A stretch of 64,000 nucleotides of DNA from Dactylosporangium sucinum (GTDB taxonomy: Bacteria > Actinomycetota > Actinomycetes > Mycobacteriales > Micromonosporaceae), in assembly GCF_014647515.1 (NCBI RefSeq), contig NZ_BMPI01000017.1, positions 113,715 to 177,714 on the forward strand, read 5' to 3'. Below the pieces are notes generated by a model, which had not been told where the DNA came from, did no database searches, and saw only the letters and a list, made by a program, of their open reading frames with translations. The position numbers and the translations under genes are program-made. The stretch's first letter is position 1, and the number at the start of each line of letters is the position of its first letter. Shown in pieces: positions 42,306 through 51,106 of this stretch.

Positions 42306-43507
42306 AGGAACACTCTGCCCTCACCGCGGTAGGTCGGCACCACGTCCACGATCGTGTCGCCCGAGACGAGATGCACCTCGTTGACGTGCTCGCAGAGCTC
42401 GCCCGCCTTGCTGTGGCGGAAGTACACCCGGTCGCCGATCCGCAAGCCGGCCGCGCCCGGGCCGGTCAGCGGCGTCTGCACCTCGCCGGCGCCCTCGGTG
42501 CCGATGAGCCGCAGGCCCTCCGGGAGCCAGGGCAGCGGCTGGCGGGTCGGCGACGTCTCGCCCGAGGCGATCCAGCCGCCGCCGAGCGTGGTCGCGTGCC
42601 GCGGGTCGGGCCGGCGCACCACCGAGAGCGCGAAGAACGCGGCCGGCTCGGGGCGCCACCGGCGGTACCCGTCGAACAGCCAGGGGCCGAGCAGACCGGA
42701 CCCGGCGGCCACCTCGGTGACCGCGGGGTCGCCGGCGGTGGCCGCCACGCTGCCGGTCCCGCCGCCGTTGACGAACTCGAGGTCGGCGTGCTTCCGCACC
42801 GCGGCGACGACCGCGCCGCGGCGCGCCACCAGCTCGGGGAACGACCGGGACTGGATGAGCCGGATGAGCGCGCCGCGCACCGGGCGCCCGGGCGGCGCGT
42901 CGCCGAGCCCGGCGATCTGCGCCTCGTAGGACATCACGCCGACCAGCCGGAACCCGGGCCGGGCGGCGATCGCCGCGGCCAGCTCGCCGGCCTGCCGGGC
43001 GCTGTGGACGGGGGAGCGGCGCACGCCGACGTGCACCCCGCGGGCCGGTCGCCAGGAGGCGTCGAGGTCGATGCACAGCCGAACCGGCGCGGCCCGCCGG
43101 CCGGCCGGCACCACGGCGTCGACGAGGTCGAGCTGGGCGGTGCTGTCCACCATCACGGTGACGCTCGCGGCGAGCTTCTCGTCGCCGGCCAGGCGGCGCA
43201 GCGCGCCGCGGTCGGCCGTCGGGTAGGCGACCAGGACGTCGTCGTGCCCGCTCTCGGCCAGCCAGATGGCCTCCGGCAGGGTGAACGCCATGATGCCCCG
43301 CCAGCCCGGCTGGCCCAGCGCCCGGTCGATGAGCGCGCGCACCCGCACCGACTTGCTGGGCACCCGCAGCGGCTTGCCCGCCGCCCGCCCGACGAGCGCG
43401 GCGCTGTTGGCGTCGAAGGCGTCGAGGTCGACGATGGCGAAGGGCGGATCGAGGTCGGCCGTGGCCCGGTCGTAGCGGGCCCGCTGGGCGGCACGGGAGC
43501 TGGACAC
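42302..43507 (-). CDS. Alanine racemase-fold amino-acid deaminase/aldolase
   Basis: A 401-residue PLP enzyme of the D-threonine aldolase/D-serine dehydratase-like group. The PLP lysine is in PLRVPSKSVRVRALID near the N-terminus, after PFAIVDLDAFDAN. The C-terminal beta domain ends with VYFRHSKAGELCEHVNEVHL, including the His and Cys used for metal binding in this group. The substrate is unknown; 'amino acid deaminase/aldolase' is as far as the sequence goes. It is the first of the leftward run deaminase, methyltransferase, antitoxin, toxin, nuoD. Confidence 0.83.
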   Translation of the reverse strand: MSSSRAAQRARYDRATADLDPPFAIVDLDAFDANSAALVGRAAGKPLRVPSKSVRVRALIDRALGQPGWRGIMAFTLPEAIWLAESGHDDVLVAYPTADRGALRRLAGDEKLAASVTVMVDSTAQLDLVDAVVPAGRRAAPVRLCIDLDASWRPARGVHVGVRRSPVHSARQAGELAAAIAARPGFRLVGVMSYEAQIAGLGDAPPGRPVRGALIRLIQSRSFPELVARRGAVVAAVRKHADLEFVNGGGTGSVAATAGDPAVTEVAAGSGLLGPWLFDGYRRWRPEPAAFFALSVVRRPDPRHATTLGGGWIASGETSPTRQPLPWLPEGLRLIGTEGAGEVQTPLTGPGAAGLRIGDRVYFRHSKAGELCEHVNEVHLVSGDTIVDVVPTYRGEGRVFL

Positions 43508-43632
43508 GACTCACCGTACCGAGCGGTGGGTAAAAGTGAAAGAACCTCGCGTCCCTCGGCGTGCCTGGCCGGGTGAGGCGGTACGGGGGACCTGTAGCGT
43601 GATTACCGTAGGAACCACGGAGGAGGTGCGTC

Positions 43633-45747
43633 ATCGCCAGCAGTGACCTGTCCGGGCTGGGGGAGCTGAAGGCGGTCCTACGCATCCGGCCCTTCCGCCG
43701 GCTGTGGGCCGTGCTGGGCCTGTCGTCCCTCGGCGACTGGCTCGGTCTACTCGCCGCCTCCACGTTCGCGGCGGCCCAGGTGTCCAACACCACCGCCCAG
43801 GGTGTGGCCTTCGGCACGGTCATCGCCGTCCGGCTGCTGCCGGCCCTCGTCCTCGGCCCGGTGGCGGGCGTGTTCGCCGATCGGTTCGACCGGCGCCTCA
43901 CCATGGTCATCTGCGACGTGCTGCGGTTCGTCTTCTTCGCCTCGATCCCGGCCGCGGCGCTCGTCGTCGACGACGGCGCCCTGGTGGTCGCCTGGACGGC
44001 GATCGCGACCTTCATCATCGAGACGGTCGCGATGATCTGGACGCCGGCCAAGGAGGCGGCGGTGCCCAACCTGCTGCCCCGGGCCCGCCTGGAGACGGCC
44101 AACCAGCTGACGCTCGCCACGACCTACGGCATCACCCCGGTCGCCGCCGCGCTCGTCCTGCTTTCCCTCCAGTGGCTGGTCGTGGGGCTCTTCGGCCCCG
44201 ACGAGCCGCGCTGGGCGGCGGCGAGCAGCCTGGCGCTGTGGTTCAACGCGCTGACCTTCGCGGCGACCGCGCTGACCGTGTTCTTCGGCATCAAGGAGAT
44301 CAGTGGCCGGCGCACCGCCGGGGTCGAGCGCAAGGCCGGCATGCTCAAGGAGTTCACCCAGGGCTGGGCGTTCGTCAGCCGCACCCCGCTGGTGCGCGGC
44401 CTGGTCCTGGGCATCTTCGGCGCCTTCGCCGGCGGCGGCGTGGTGGTCGGCACCGCGCCCTTCTACGCGGTCTCGCTGAGCGCCGGCGACGCCGCCTTCT
44501 ACCTGCTCTTCGGCGTGCTCTTCCTCGGTCTCGGGATCGGCATCGCGGCCGGTCCGCGGCTCATCGGCGCGCTGTCCCGCCGCCGCTGGTTCGGCCTGTC
44601 GATCATCCTGGCCGCCGGATCGGTGCTGATCCTCGCCCTGGCCACCCACCTGTCGGTCGCGGTCGCCGGGGCGCTGCTGGTCGGGGTCGGCGCCGGCATG
44701 GCGTTCCTGTCCGGCACCACGCTGCTCGGCGGCGAGGTCGCCGACGACATGCGCGGCCGGGCGTTCGCGTTCGTCCAGATGGGCACCCGCGTGGTGCTCA
44801 TGCTTGCCGTGTCGCTGTCGAGCGTCATCGTCGGCGCCGGCGGCACGTTCAAGATCGACCTGGGCGTGTCCGAATACGACATCTCCAGCACCCGCCCGCT
44901 GCTCGCGATCGCCGGCGTGCTCGGCGTGATGGCCGGCGTGTTCGCCCTGCGCCAGATGGACGACAAGAAGGGCGTGCCGATCCTGGCCGACCTCATCGGC
45001 TCGGTGCGCGGCCGTCCGCTGAGCCCGGCCGAGCCGAAGGCCGCGCAGGGGCTGTTCATCGTGTTCGAGGGCGGCGAGGGCGCCGGCAAGTCGACCCAGG
45101 TCCAGCAGCTCGCCGACGCGCTGCGCAAGATCGGGCGGGACGTCGTGGTCACCCACGAGCCGGGCGCCACCCCGGTCGGCTCGCGCATCCGCAGCCTGGT
45201 GCTCGACCGCCCGCAGGAGTCCGGCGAGGTGGTCACGCCGAAGGCCGAGGCGCTGCTCTACGCGGCCGACCGCGCGCACCACGTGGCGTCGGTGGTCCGC
45301 CCGGCGCTCAACCGCGGCGCCGTGGTGATCAGCGACCGCTATGTCGACTCGTCCCTCGCCTACCAGGGGGCCGGCCGGACGCTGCCGGTCGAGGAGGTCT
45401 CCTGGCTGTCGAAGTGGGCGACCGGCGGGCTGAAGCCGGACCTGGTGGTGCTGCTGGATCTCGAGCCGTCCGTCGGGCTGGCCCGGGCCGTGGATCGCGG
45501 CGACGCCGACCGGCTGGAGAGCGAGTCCCTCGCGTTCCACGAGCGGGTCCGCTACGCGTTCCTCGACCTCGCCTCGGCCGACCCGAGCCGCTACCTGGTC
45601 CTCGACGCCACCAACTCGGTCGACGCCCTGGCCGCCGGCGTGCTCCAGCGGGTGCGGCACCTCATGCCCGGCGAGGAGACCGAGCTCGAGGAGATCCTGG
45701 AGGACGTCGCCGAGACGGTGACCACGCTGACCGGCGACAAGGGATGA
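43633..45747 (+). CDS. tmk: MFS transporter-thymidylate kinase fusion with apparent ATC start
   Basis: One open frame encodes an MFS-like domain of about 430 residues (about 10-12 TM helices; GVFADRFDRRLTMVICD is the MFS loop) joined to a full dTMP kinase. The kinase has P-loop FEGGEGAGKST starting at residue 479, then VTHEPGATPVG and SDRYVDSSLAYQGAGR. The frame contains no ATG/GTG/TTG before 43711, which would cut into the first helix. GGAGGAGG at 43619-43626 lies six nt before ATC at 43633, so I propose ATC as start (704 residues). A sequencing indel linking to GTG 43626 is the alternative. Its stop overlaps holB as ATGA. Confidence 0.87.
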   Translation: MASSDLSGLGELKAVLRIRPFRRLWAVLGLSSLGDWLGLLAASTFAAAQVSNTTAQGVAFGTVIAVRLLPALVLGPVAGVFADRFDRRLTMVICDVLRFVFFASIPAAALVVDDGALVVAWTAIATFIIETVAMIWTPAKEAAVPNLLPRARLETANQLTLATTYGITPVAAALVLLSLQWLVVGLFGPDEPRWAAASSLALWFNALTFAATALTVFFGIKEISGRRTAGVERKAGMLKEFTQGWAFVSRTPLVRGLVLGIFGAFAGGGVVVGTAPFYAVSLSAGDAAFYLLFGVLFLGLGIGIAAGPRLIGALSRRRWFGLSIILAAGSVLILALATHLSVAVAGALLVGVGAGMAFLSGTTLLGGEVADDMRGRAFAFVQMGTRVVLMLAVSLSSVIVGAGGTFKIDLGVSEYDISSTRPLLAIAGVLGVMAGVFALRQMDDKKGVPILADLIGSVRGRPLSPAEPKAAQGLFIVFEGGEGAGKSTQVQQLADALRKIGRDVVVTHEPGATPVGSRIRSLVLDRPQESGEVVTPKAEALLYAADRAHHVASVVRPALNRGAVVISDRYVDSSLAYQGAGRTLPVEEVSWLSKWATGGLKPDLVVLLDLEPSVGLARAVDRGDADRLESESLAFHERVRYAFLDLASADPSRYLVLDATNSVDALAAGVLQRVRHLMPGEETELEEILEDVAETVTTLTGDKG

Positions 45748-46934
45748 CCCCACCCGTCTTCGCCGAGCTGGTCGGCCAGCCCGACGCGGTGGCGACGATG
45801 AGCCGGGCCGTCGCGGCGGCCGACGCCATCGTGCGCGGCGAGCCGCAGGACGGGCAGGGCATGACCCACGCCTGGCTGTTCACCGGCCCGCCCGGCTCCG
45901 GCCGGTCGGTCGCCGCCCGCACGTTCGCCGCCGCGCTGCAGTGCCCCAACGGCGGCTGCGGCGAGTGCCAGGCCTGCCACACGGCGCTCGCCGGCACCCA
46001 CGCCGACGTGCGGTTCGTGGTGCCCGAGGGGCTGTCGATCGCGGTCGGCGAGATGCGCGCCCTGGTGCTGCGGGCGGCCAGCTCACCGACGCAGGGCCGC
46101 TGGCAGGTGCTGCTCGTCGAGGACGCCGACCGGCTCACCGAGGCGGCCGGCAACGCGCTGCTCAAGGCGGTCGAGGAGCCCCCGGCCCGCACGGTCTTCC
46201 TGCTGTGCACGCCGAGCACCCACCCCGACGACATCTCGGTCACGATCCGCTCCCGCTGCCGGGTGGTGCCGCTGCGGCAGCCCCCGGCCGACGCCATCGC
46301 CGAGGTGCTGCACCGCCGCGACGGCACCGACGAGCAGACCGCGGCCTGGGCGGCCGCGGCGGCCCAGGGCCACGTCGGCCGGGCTCGCCGGCTGGCCCGC
46401 GACCCGCAGGCCCGCACCCGGCGCGACGCGGTGCTGGCCGTGCCCCGCCGGCTCACCGGCATCGGCGCCGCGTTCGACGCCGCGAGCGCGCTCATCGAGG
46501 CGGCCGAGGCCGAGGCGGCCGCGTCGGTCGCCGAGACCGACGTCAAGGAGCGCCAGGCCCTGGAGACGGCCCTCGGCGCCGGCGGCACCGGCAAGGGCGC
46601 GGCGGGCGCCGCCCGCGGCTCGGCCGGCCAGCTGAAGGACCTGGAGCGCCGGCAGAAGTCCCGCGCGACCCGGGCCCAGCGCGACGCGCTCGACCGGGCC
46701 CTCGTCGACCTGGCCGGCTTCTACCGCGACGTGCTCGCCCACTCGTTCGGCGCGGCCGTCGCCCCGGTGCACGGCGACGCCGACGAGCTCGCCGCGGCGG
46801 CCGCCGAGAAGTGGGCGCCGGAGAGCGCCCTGCGCCGGCTGGAGGCCGTGCTCGAGTGCCGGACCGCGATCGAGGCCAACGTGAAGCCCCGCATCGCGGT
46901 CGAGGCCATGATGCTGTCCCTCTGGCGCGGCTGA
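45744..46934 (+). CDS. holB: DNA polymerase III delta' subunit
   Basis: Clamp-loader subunit, 396 residues. The P-loop reads GPPGSGRS with Arg in place of the catalytic Lys, as is usual for non-hydrolysing delta' proteins. The zinc knuckle is C-P-N-G-G-C-G-E-C-Q-A-C-H. LLVEDADRLTEAAGNALLKAVEEPP is the family signature (core: EDADRLTEAAGNALLKAVEE). An Ala/Gly-rich insertion is present near residues 265-300. It is coupled to tmk by ATGA, the usual tmk-holB pairing. Confidence 0.94.
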   Translation: MTPPVFAELVGQPDAVATMSRAVAAADAIVRGEPQDGQGMTHAWLFTGPPGSGRSVAARTFAAALQCPNGGCGECQACHTALAGTHADVRFVVPEGLSIAVGEMRALVLRAASSPTQGRWQVLLVEDADRLTEAAGNALLKAVEEPPARTVFLLCTPSTHPDDISVTIRSRCRVVPLRQPPADAIAEVLHRRDGTDEQTAAWAAAAAQGHVGRARRLARDPQARTRRDAVLAVPRRLTGIGAAFDAASALIEAAEAEAAASVAETDVKERQALETALGAGGTGKGAAGAARGSAGQLKDLERRQKSRATRAQRDALDRALVDLAGFYRDVLAHSFGAAVAPVHGDADELAAAAAEKWAPESALRRLEAVLECRTAIEANVKPRIAVEAMMLSLWRG

Positions 46935-46969
46935 GCACCGCCCGACCGGCAGCCACCCGACACCGATCG

Positions 46970-47284
46970 CTAACCCCGGCGTTCGTCGGCGCGGATGCGG
47001 GCGAGCAGCACCGGCACCCAGTGCTCGCCGTATCTGGACCGTAGCTCCGCCCGGCGCCGGTCCTCGCCGGTGACCACGCCCCGGCACAGCCGCGACGCGC
47101 ACGCGCATGCCATCCGGAAGGCCGGCGAACCCGCGCTGGTGGCGTAGTCGTTGGTCAGCTCCTCGCCGGCGGCGATGTCGCGGCGGGCCGTCAACGAGTA
47201 CGGGCCGGACCACCACAGGTTCGGGTCGCAGCCGTGGTTGCCGTAGCCGTTCGGGCGGCAGCCAGCAGTCCGGTTCGGGCTCAC
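46970..47284 (-). pseudogene. C-terminal fragment of a SET-domain protein
   Basis: A 104-residue frame (GTG start) whose sequence is the second half of a SET methyltransferase-like domain: NHGCDPNLWW, then SLTARRDIAAGEELTNDYA, then a post-SET Cys cluster MACACASRLCRG. The first half of the domain, with the SAM-binding GxG region, is not found upstream in any frame. It therefore looks like a truncated remnant rather than a working enzyme, although a short open frame survives. Confidence 0.7.
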
Positions 47285-47443
47285 TCACCACCGGGTTCAC
47301 CGCGCCAGGATGTCAGGCCCAGCGGTCCTCCGGGGGCGCTCCGGGCCGGGATCGCCGCCGCGCCGAACCCCGGACCGCGAAGGTGACCTTCCAGAGGAGG
47401 TCCCGGGTGATCTGCCCTTCCCCGCGCGCTCACCTGAGGGAGC

Positions 47444-47899
47444 GTGACAGGCGTGGCCAATGAACTGAGCGTGGCGTTCGGCGTCAACGGCGCGAGGACA
47501 GAGCTCACCCTCGATCCCCGGGAGTCGTTGCTCGACGTGCTCCGGGAGCGGCTTGCGTTGTTCGGCACCAAGAAGGGGTGTGATCAGGGGCAGTGCGGGG
47601 CCTGCACCGTCCACCTCGACGGGCGGCGGGTGGTGTCGTGCCTGACGCCGGCCGTGCAGGTCGCCGGGCACGAGGTGACCACGATCGAAGGGGTCTCGCA
47701 CCCGTTGCAGCGGGCGTTCGTCGAGTACGACGCCATGCAGTGCGGCTACTGCACCCCCGGGCAGATCATGTCCGGGATCGCCTGCATCGCCGAAGGGCAC
47801 GCCGGGGACGACGACAGCGCCCGGGAGTACATGAGCGGCAACATCTGCCGCTGTGGCGCCTACACCGGCATCCTCCGAGCCGTGCGGGAGGTGGCGTGA
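47444..47899 (+). CDS. Aldehyde oxidoreductase [2Fe-2S] subunit (PaoA-like)
   Basis: Small subunit of a molybdenum hydroxylase, 151 residues. It binds two [2Fe-2S] clusters: a plant-ferredoxin-type site GCDQGQCGACTVHLDG and a second site with MQCGYCTPGQIM and NICRCGAYTGI. E. coli PaoA carries a Tat signal; none is seen here, so the enzyme should be cytosolic. The GTG at 47444 follows a GAGGGAG-like site. It is directly followed by the FAD subunit. Confidence 0.9.
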   Translation: MTGVANELSVAFGVNGARTELTLDPRESLLDVLRERLALFGTKKGCDQGQCGACTVHLDGRRVVSCLTPAVQVAGHEVTTIEGVSHPLQRAFVEYDAMQCGYCTPGQIMSGIACIAEGHAGDDDSAREYMSGNICRCGAYTGILRAVREVA

Positions 47900-48895
47900 A
47901 TGCGACCGTTCGCCTACCAGACGGCCACCACCGTCGACGAGGCCGTCGCCGCGCTCGACCGCGGGGCCCGGCCGATCGCCGGCGGCACCACCCTCTACGA
48001 CCTCATGCGGCTGGAGGTCGAGTCCCCGGCCGCGGTCGTGGACATCCATGACATCGAGGAGATCCAGCACATCAGCCGGACCGATTCCCAGGTGGTACTG
48101 GGAGCAGGCGCCCGCATGGCCGACGCGGGCGAGCACCCGGTGGTGCGGGAGGCGTGTCCCGCCCTCGCCGAGTCGCTCCGGCTGGCGGCGTCGCAGCAGT
48201 TGCGCAACATGGCGACGCTGGGCGGGAACCTGCTGCAGCGGACGCGCTGCTGGTACTTCCGCGGCGGCCCGCAGTACCGCTGCAACAAACGCGAACCGGG
48301 GAGCGGCTGCGACGCCATCGGAGGCGTCGACACCGCGCACGCCGTCCTGGGCGGCAGCGACGCCTGCATCGCCACCTACCCCGGCGACATGGCCGTCGCG
48401 CTCATCGCCTTCGACGCCCTGGTGGACGTGGTCGGGCCGCGGGGCGAGCGCGTGGTGCCGATCGCGGACCTGCACGTGACGCCGGGCGACGAGCCGGCGC
48501 GCGAGCACACGCTGGAGCCCGACGAGCTGATCCGCCGCATCCGGGTACCGCTGACGCCCGCGATGCGCGCCTCGACGTACCTGAAGATCAGGCCCCGCGA
48601 GTCGTACGCGTTCGCGCTCGCCTCGGCCGCCGTGGGCGTGACCCGCGACGCCGACGGCGCGGTGCTGGACTGCCGGATCGGGCTCGGCGGGGTGGCGACC
48701 CGGCCCTGGCGCGCCGAAGAGGCCGAGCGCTCGCTGGTCGGCGCCCCGCTCACCGCCGAGGGCGTGCGGCGGGCCGGCGAGCTGGCGTTCGCCGGCGCGC
48801 GGCCGGGCAGCCGGAACGGCTTCAAGATCGAGCTGGGCGTCCGCACCGTCGCCGACGCGGTGCGGATCGCCGCCGAGCGGGAGGAGCCGGCATGA
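47900..48895 (+). CDS. Aldehyde oxidoreductase FAD/[4Fe-4S] subunit (PaoB-like)
   Basis: A 331-residue FAD-binding subunit. The flavin loops are PIAGGTTLYDLMRLEV and LRNMATLGGNLLQ. A Cys-rich insertion (TRCWYFRGGPQYRCNKREP, then GSGCDAIGG) matches the extra loop that carries a [4Fe-4S] cluster in PaoB and 4-hydroxybenzoyl-CoA reductase. Ordinary xanthine dehydrogenases and CO dehydrogenases lack it. The ATG directly follows the stop of the small subunit; its own stop overlaps the large-subunit ATG. Confidence 0.9.
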   Translation: MRPFAYQTATTVDEAVAALDRGARPIAGGTTLYDLMRLEVESPAAVVDIHDIEEIQHISRTDSQVVLGAGARMADAGEHPVVREACPALAESLRLAASQQLRNMATLGGNLLQRTRCWYFRGGPQYRCNKREPGSGCDAIGGVDTAHAVLGGSDACIATYPGDMAVALIAFDALVDVVGPRGERVVPIADLHVTPGDEPAREHTLEPDELIRRIRVPLTPAMRASTYLKIRPRESYAFALASAAVGVTRDADGAVLDCRIGLGGVATRPWRAEEAERSLVGAPLTAEGVRRAGELAFAGARPGSRNGFKIELGVRTVADAVRIAAEREEPA

Positions 48896-51027
48896 GCACT
48901 CCGGAGCGCAGCGGAGACGACCTGACCAAGACGCGGGTGGACGCGGTCGCCAAGGTGACCGGCGCGGCGCGGTACGGCACCGACCGGCCGGCCCAGGCGC
49001 ACGCGGCGCTGGCCGGCGCGACCATCGGGCGCGGCCGGGTGGTGCGCGTGGACACCGACCGGGCGTCGGCGGTACCGGGCGTGCTGCTCGTACTGACGCA
49101 GGTGGACGTCGAGCCGCCCGGGTTCATCATGGGCGGCGGCTTCTCGTTCCAGAGCATCCAGCCGCTGGTCGGCGACCGGATCGCGTACCGCGGCCAGCCC
49201 GTCGCGCTGGTCGTCGCCGAGACCCCGCATGCGGCGGCGGAGGCGGCCAACCTGGTCACCGCCGACTACGAGGAGGAGCCCGTCGAGGTCACGCTCGACG
49301 CCCCCGAACGGGTGCGGCAGCCGGAGGAGCCGAGCGTCGGCGACCCCGAGGCCGCGCTCGCCGCCAGCGCCGTGACGGTCGACGGCGTGTACTCGCACCC
49401 GGCGCAGAACGCGGTGCCGATGGAGCTGTTCGGCAGCACCGTCGAGTGGACCAGCAACGAGCTGCTGGTGCACGAGGGCACCCAGAACGCCGGGGCGGTC
49501 CGCGGCGGCCTGGCCCGCCAGCTCGGCCTCGACCAGAGCCGGATCCGGGTGGTCGCCACGGTGACCGGCGGCGGGTTCGGCCAGAAGAACTCGCTGCAGT
49601 CGCACATCGCACCGCTCGCCGTCGCCGCCCGGCGGCTCGGCCGGCCGGTCAAGCTGACCCTGACCCGCCAGCAGGGCTTCCACCAGTGCAGCTTCCGCCC
49701 GGCGACCCGGCACCGGGTGCGCCTCGGGGCCGACGCGTCGGGGAAGCTCACCGCGGCGATCCACGAGGTGGAGCAGCAGACGTCGCGCCACGACCTGTTC
49801 CCGGCGGGCTACACCGAGCTGACCGCGCGGCTCTACGGCGTGCCGGCCTTCCGCGGCCCGCAGTGGCTGGTGCGCAACGACACGCAGACGCCGGGGTACA
49901 TGCGGGCGCCGTACGAGTCGCCGGCCGCGTTCGCGTTCGAGGTGGCGATCGACGAGCTGGCCGAGCGGCTGGGCCGCGACCCGGTCGAGTTCCGGCTCGC
50001 CAACGACACCGCGACCGACCCGCTCACCGGGCAGCCGTTCTCGTCCCGGCACGTCGGCACCTGCCTGCGCCGCGGGGCCGAGCGGTTCGGCTGGGACCGC
50101 CGACCGGCGCAGCCGGGCACCGGGGTCGGGTTCGGCGTGGCGATCGGCGCGTACCCGGGGCACATCTCGCCGGCCGTCGCCCACGTGCGGGCCGGCGCCG
50201 ACGGCGGGGTCACGGTCGCCGTCGACGGGCACGAGATGGGCCAGGGCATCCGCTCGGCGATCGCATACCTCGTCGCGGAGGACCTGGACGTGCCCGTCGA
50301 GCGGGTCACGGTGGTCATCGGCGACACCGCGGTCGCGCCGCAGCACCTCACGGCCGGCTCGTGGGGCACGGCGAGCGCGCTGCCGGCGGTGCAGCACGCG
50401 CTGCAGGAGCTGCGCAAGAAGCTCGGCACGGCCGGCGTCGGGCCGGTCGACGTGGCCGCCGCCGTCGCGCACAGCGGGCGCGCGTCGGTCGAGGTGGAGG
50501 CCGTGGGCCTGGGGCCCGGGCAGCCGCCCGGGGCGCTGGAGCGCAGCCGGGCCGGCCTTCCGGCACTGGTCGGGCCGGTGTACGACGGCTTCACCACGTA
50601 CAGCTTCGCCGCCCACTTCGTCGAGGTGCGGGTCGAGCCGACGACCTGCCGGGTCAGGGTGCCGCGCGTGGTGAGCGTCGCCGACTGCGGGCGGGTCGCC
50701 AGCCCGGTGACGGCGGCCAGCCAGGTGCGCGGCGGCGTCGTGTGGGGGCTCGGCGCCGCGCTGCGGGAGGCGGTGGAGGTGGATCCGCGCTACGGCGGGT
50801 TCGTCACCTCGACGCTGGAGGACTACCCGGTGACCGTGAACGCCGACGTGGGCTCGATCGACGTGGACTTCGTCGGGGAGCCGGACCCGCTGCTCAACGA
50901 GGTCGGCGTGAAGGGGCTCGGGGAGGTGGCGCTGGTCGGCGTGGTTCCCGCGGTGTTGAACGCGATCCACCACGCGACCGGCCGGCGGTTCCGGCACGTG
51001 CCGGTGACGGTCGCGGACCTGCTCTAG
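48892..51027 (+). CDS. Aldehyde oxidoreductase molybdopterin subunit (PaoC-like)
   Basis: Catalytic subunit, 711 residues, binding the molybdenum cofactor. Family motifs in order are KVTGAARYGTD, GGGFGQKNSLQ (cofactor binding), PGYMRAPYESP, GHEMGQGI and the catalytic glutamate in GVKGLGEVALVG. Together with the [4Fe-4S]-bearing FAD subunit this fits the PaoABC/YagTSR aldehyde oxidoreductases. The natural aldehyde is unknown. No maturation factor (XdhC/PaoD-like) is in the operon, so it must be elsewhere. A strong hairpin follows. Confidence 0.92.
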   Translation: MSTPERSGDDLTKTRVDAVAKVTGAARYGTDRPAQAHAALAGATIGRGRVVRVDTDRASAVPGVLLVLTQVDVEPPGFIMGGGFSFQSIQPLVGDRIAYRGQPVALVVAETPHAAAEAANLVTADYEEEPVEVTLDAPERVRQPEEPSVGDPEAALAASAVTVDGVYSHPAQNAVPMELFGSTVEWTSNELLVHEGTQNAGAVRGGLARQLGLDQSRIRVVATVTGGGFGQKNSLQSHIAPLAVAARRLGRPVKLTLTRQQGFHQCSFRPATRHRVRLGADASGKLTAAIHEVEQQTSRHDLFPAGYTELTARLYGVPAFRGPQWLVRNDTQTPGYMRAPYESPAAFAFEVAIDELAERLGRDPVEFRLANDTATDPLTGQPFSSRHVGTCLRRGAERFGWDRRPAQPGTGVGFGVAIGAYPGHISPAVAHVRAGADGGVTVAVDGHEMGQGIRSAIAYLVAEDLDVPVERVTVVIGDTAVAPQHLTAGSWGTASALPAVQHALQELRKKLGTAGVGPVDVAAAVAHSGRASVEVEAVGLGPGQPPGALERSRAGLPALVGPVYDGFTTYSFAAHFVEVRVEPTTCRVRVPRVVSVADCGRVASPVTAASQVRGGVVWGLGAALREAVEVDPRYGGFVTSTLEDYPVTVNADVGSIDVDFVGEPDPLLNEVGVKGLGEVALVGVVPAVLNAIHHATGRRFRHVPVTVADLL

Positions 51028-51035
51028 AACGAGGG

Positions 51036-51076
51036 CGCCGCCCGGGCAGCCGATGGGGGTGGCTGCACGGGCGGCG
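51036..51076. terminator. Hairpin terminator after the aldehyde oxidoreductase operon
   Basis: Sixteen-base arms CGCCGCCCGGGCAGCC (51036-51051) and GGCTGCACGGGCGGCG (51061-51076) pair with one mismatch around a 9-nt loop, between two convergent genes. Confidence 0.8.
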
Positions 51077-51106
51077 AAGGGGTTGGGGGTGTCCTAGGGA
51101 GGCTGG

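Noticed and set aside
43711..45747. MFS-kinase fusion starting at GTG 43711
   Set aside because: It would begin inside the first membrane helix and has no ribosome-binding site. The family-like segment and a strong GGAGGAGG lie upstream.
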